A stretch of DNA of 64,000 nt, from positions 1-64,000 of the forward strand of contig JBMYKD010000008.1 in the NCBI GenBank assembly GCA_049595035.1. Direction: 5' to 3'. The translations under genes and the position numbers were made by a program. Positions 62,962 to 64,000 of this stretch are shown piece by piece. Below the pieces are notes generated by a model that worked only from the letters and a program-made list of their open reading frames with translations, ran no database searches and was not told where the DNA came from. The stretch is from UBA12202 sp049595035. GTDB lineage: Bacteria > Pseudomonadota > Alphaproteobacteria > Puniceispirillales > UBA1172. Each line of letters begins with the position of its first letter. Positions within the stretch are counted from its first letter, which is position 1.

Positions 62962-64000
62962 GGCTATCTCCATTTGATGCTGAAGAAGATGATTTGAGGG
63001 TATTTACAAGTTTGGTCAGGCCAACGCCATGTGATCCCTTAACCAGAACAGCATCATTATGTTCCAGCACTGACCCCATCAATCTGATGGCGGCATCTAC
63101 ATCCTTGACATGTATGGCGGTAACACCGGGGCTTGAAATGGCATGGTTTAAATGTTCCATCAATGGGCCAACAGTGATCAGGATGGATATCCCTGATGAT
63201 TCTACCATATGGGCAAGCGCGGCATGTTTTTCGGCGGCAGTATGACCTAATTCGCGCATATCACCCAGAATAGCTATCCGGCGGCCGGTGACGCGGTCAC
63301 TACCAAAATTTTCAATTGCCGATGCCATGGATAACGGGCTGGCGTTATAACTGTCATCAATCAGCGTTAATCCGATGGAGGCATCCTTGTTTCGCCAGAT
63401 CAGTTGACTGCGTTCACCGCGCCCGGGTAAATCCCGTGCTGATGCTAAGGCGGATAAAGCAGGGTCAAGCGGCAAACCAAGCACATCAACAATGCCTAAC
63501 GCAATCAGGCCGGCACCTGCCCAGTGTGATGCCATCATGCCAAGGGAAAAGCTAATAGGCTCCCCCCGGATATTGGCGTTAATCTTAATGCCATCTGCAT
63601 GCCGCGTGACTTTGATGAGCTGATATTCTGCCTCATCAGATAACCCGAAACGCAGCACTTTTCTGGCGCCGGCATCATAGGCTTTCTGATGCAGTGGCGG
63701 CGTGAAATGATCACTGGTATTGATCATGGCTATACCATGGCTATCAGGATGCGCTAATCCGTCAAAGATTTCCGCCTTTGCCATGGCTATGTCATTGAGA
63801 TGTTCAAAATGACCAATATGACTATCGGAAATAGTGGTAATAACAGCAATATCAGGGGCAACCAGCTGGCTAAGTGGTGATAATTCACCAGCATGGTTCA
63901 TACCAAGTTCAAAGACACCAAAATCACATGAAGCCGGCATTCTGGCCAGACTTAATGGTGCGCCTATATGATTGTTCAGATTGCCTTCGGAAAAATGTGT
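62951..64000 (-). CDS. murF: UDP-MurNAc-tripeptide--D-Ala-D-Ala ligase MurF (5' end cut by window)
   Basis: MurF adds the D-Ala-D-Ala dipeptide made by Ddl. The frame is open to the edge of the window, where it encodes GNLNNHIGAPLSLARMP, the classical MurF motif, so the gene continues beyond base 64000 and the ATG at 63940 is internal. Visible motifs are ELGMNHAGELSPLS, TTISDSHIGHFEHL, IDDSYNASPLSMASAIE, ILGDMRELG and VLVKGSHGVGLTKLV. About 350 residues are present; the N-terminus and the ATP loop are outside. murE, ftsI and ftsL would be expected further upstream. Confidence 0.95.
   Translation of the reverse strand, partial: THFSEGNLNNHIGAPLSLARMPASCDFGVFELGMNHAGELSPLSQLVAPDIAVITTISDSHIGHFEHLNDIAMAKAEIFDGLAHPDSHGIAMINTSDHFTPPLHQKAYDAGARKVLRFGLSDEAEYQLIKVTRHADGIKINANIRGEPISFSLGMMASHWAGAGLIALGIVDVLGLPLDPALSALASARDLPGRGERSQLIWRNKDASIGLTLIDDSYNASPLSMASAIENFGSDRVTGRRIAILGDMRELGHTAAEKHAALAHMVESSGISILITVGPLMEHLNHAISSPGVTAIHVKDVDAAIRLMGSVLEHNDAVLVKGSHGVGLTKLVNTLKSSSSASNGDSHAA

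Noticed and set aside
1..64000. CRISPR arrays, insertion sequences, prophage, tRNA or rRNA genes
   Set aside because: None was seen on reading both strands; all long frames are accounted for by recognised genes, and no repeated spacer pattern or cloverleaf was found.

Overview
This window looks like a single chromosomal segment from an alphaproteobacterium. The reasons are gene order (zapA then a 6S RNA locus then 5-formyltetrahydrofolate cyclo-ligase; ruvCAB-ybgC-tolQRAB-pal-cpoB-tilS-ftsH-folP-glmM; rluD-rpoH; murF-mraY-murD-ftsW-murG-murC-murB-ddl-ftsQ-ftsA-ftsZ-lpxC-bamD-recN-ligA), a hisZ-purA pair, an FtsZ with a very long C-terminal linker, and scarcity of GANTC sites in the stretches I sampled. 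Base composition is close to balanced, which is low for the class; with the tight packing this would suit a marine streamlined lineage such as SAR116, but that placement is a guess. Nearly all of the window is housekeeping. I see no insertion sequence, prophage, tRNA, rRNA or CRISPR array, and no gene-free stretch longer than 300 bases.

Layout. 1-5800: glyS and ppdK (+), a bidirectional terminator, then a small heat-shock gene with a likely ROSE-type RNA thermometer and rpmE (-). 5948-13267: an ABC exporter (+), then a leftward block with an unknown lipoprotein, a MotA/MotB-like proton-channel pair, suhB, efp and a class I aldolase. 13555-15803 (+): a small coiled-coil protein, zapA, 6S RNA, ygfA and ymdB. 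15936-33556 (+): yebC, ruvCAB, ybgC, the whole Tol-Pal system with cpoB, tilS, ftsH, folP, glmM, hisZ and purA. 33635-34258: a small orphan adenine-methyltransferase-like gene, the most accessory-looking gene here. 34281-45307: rpoH and rluD (-), two small membrane proteins, ettA (+), mlaC and mlaA (-), uvrD, prmA and pepP (+). 45316-64000 (-): an almost unbroken division and cell-wall cluster running from murF (cut by the window edge) to ligA, with many 4-11 base overlaps between genes.

How the genes fit together: the window concentrates envelope growth and division. glmM feeds UDP-GlcNAc synthesis; murB, murC, murD, murF, ddl, mraY and murG build lipid II; ftsW, ftsQ, ftsA, ftsZ and zapA run the divisome; Tol-Pal-CpoB constricts the outer membrane; lpxC, bamD and mlaA/mlaC make or maintain the outer membrane. 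FtsH (in other bacteria a protease for LpxC and sigma-32), RpoH and the heat-shock gene link this to proteostasis. Less ordinary items are the thermometer in front of hsp20, the orphan methyltransferase together with an apparent excess of GATC sites, and the stator-like pair with no flagellar genes nearby.
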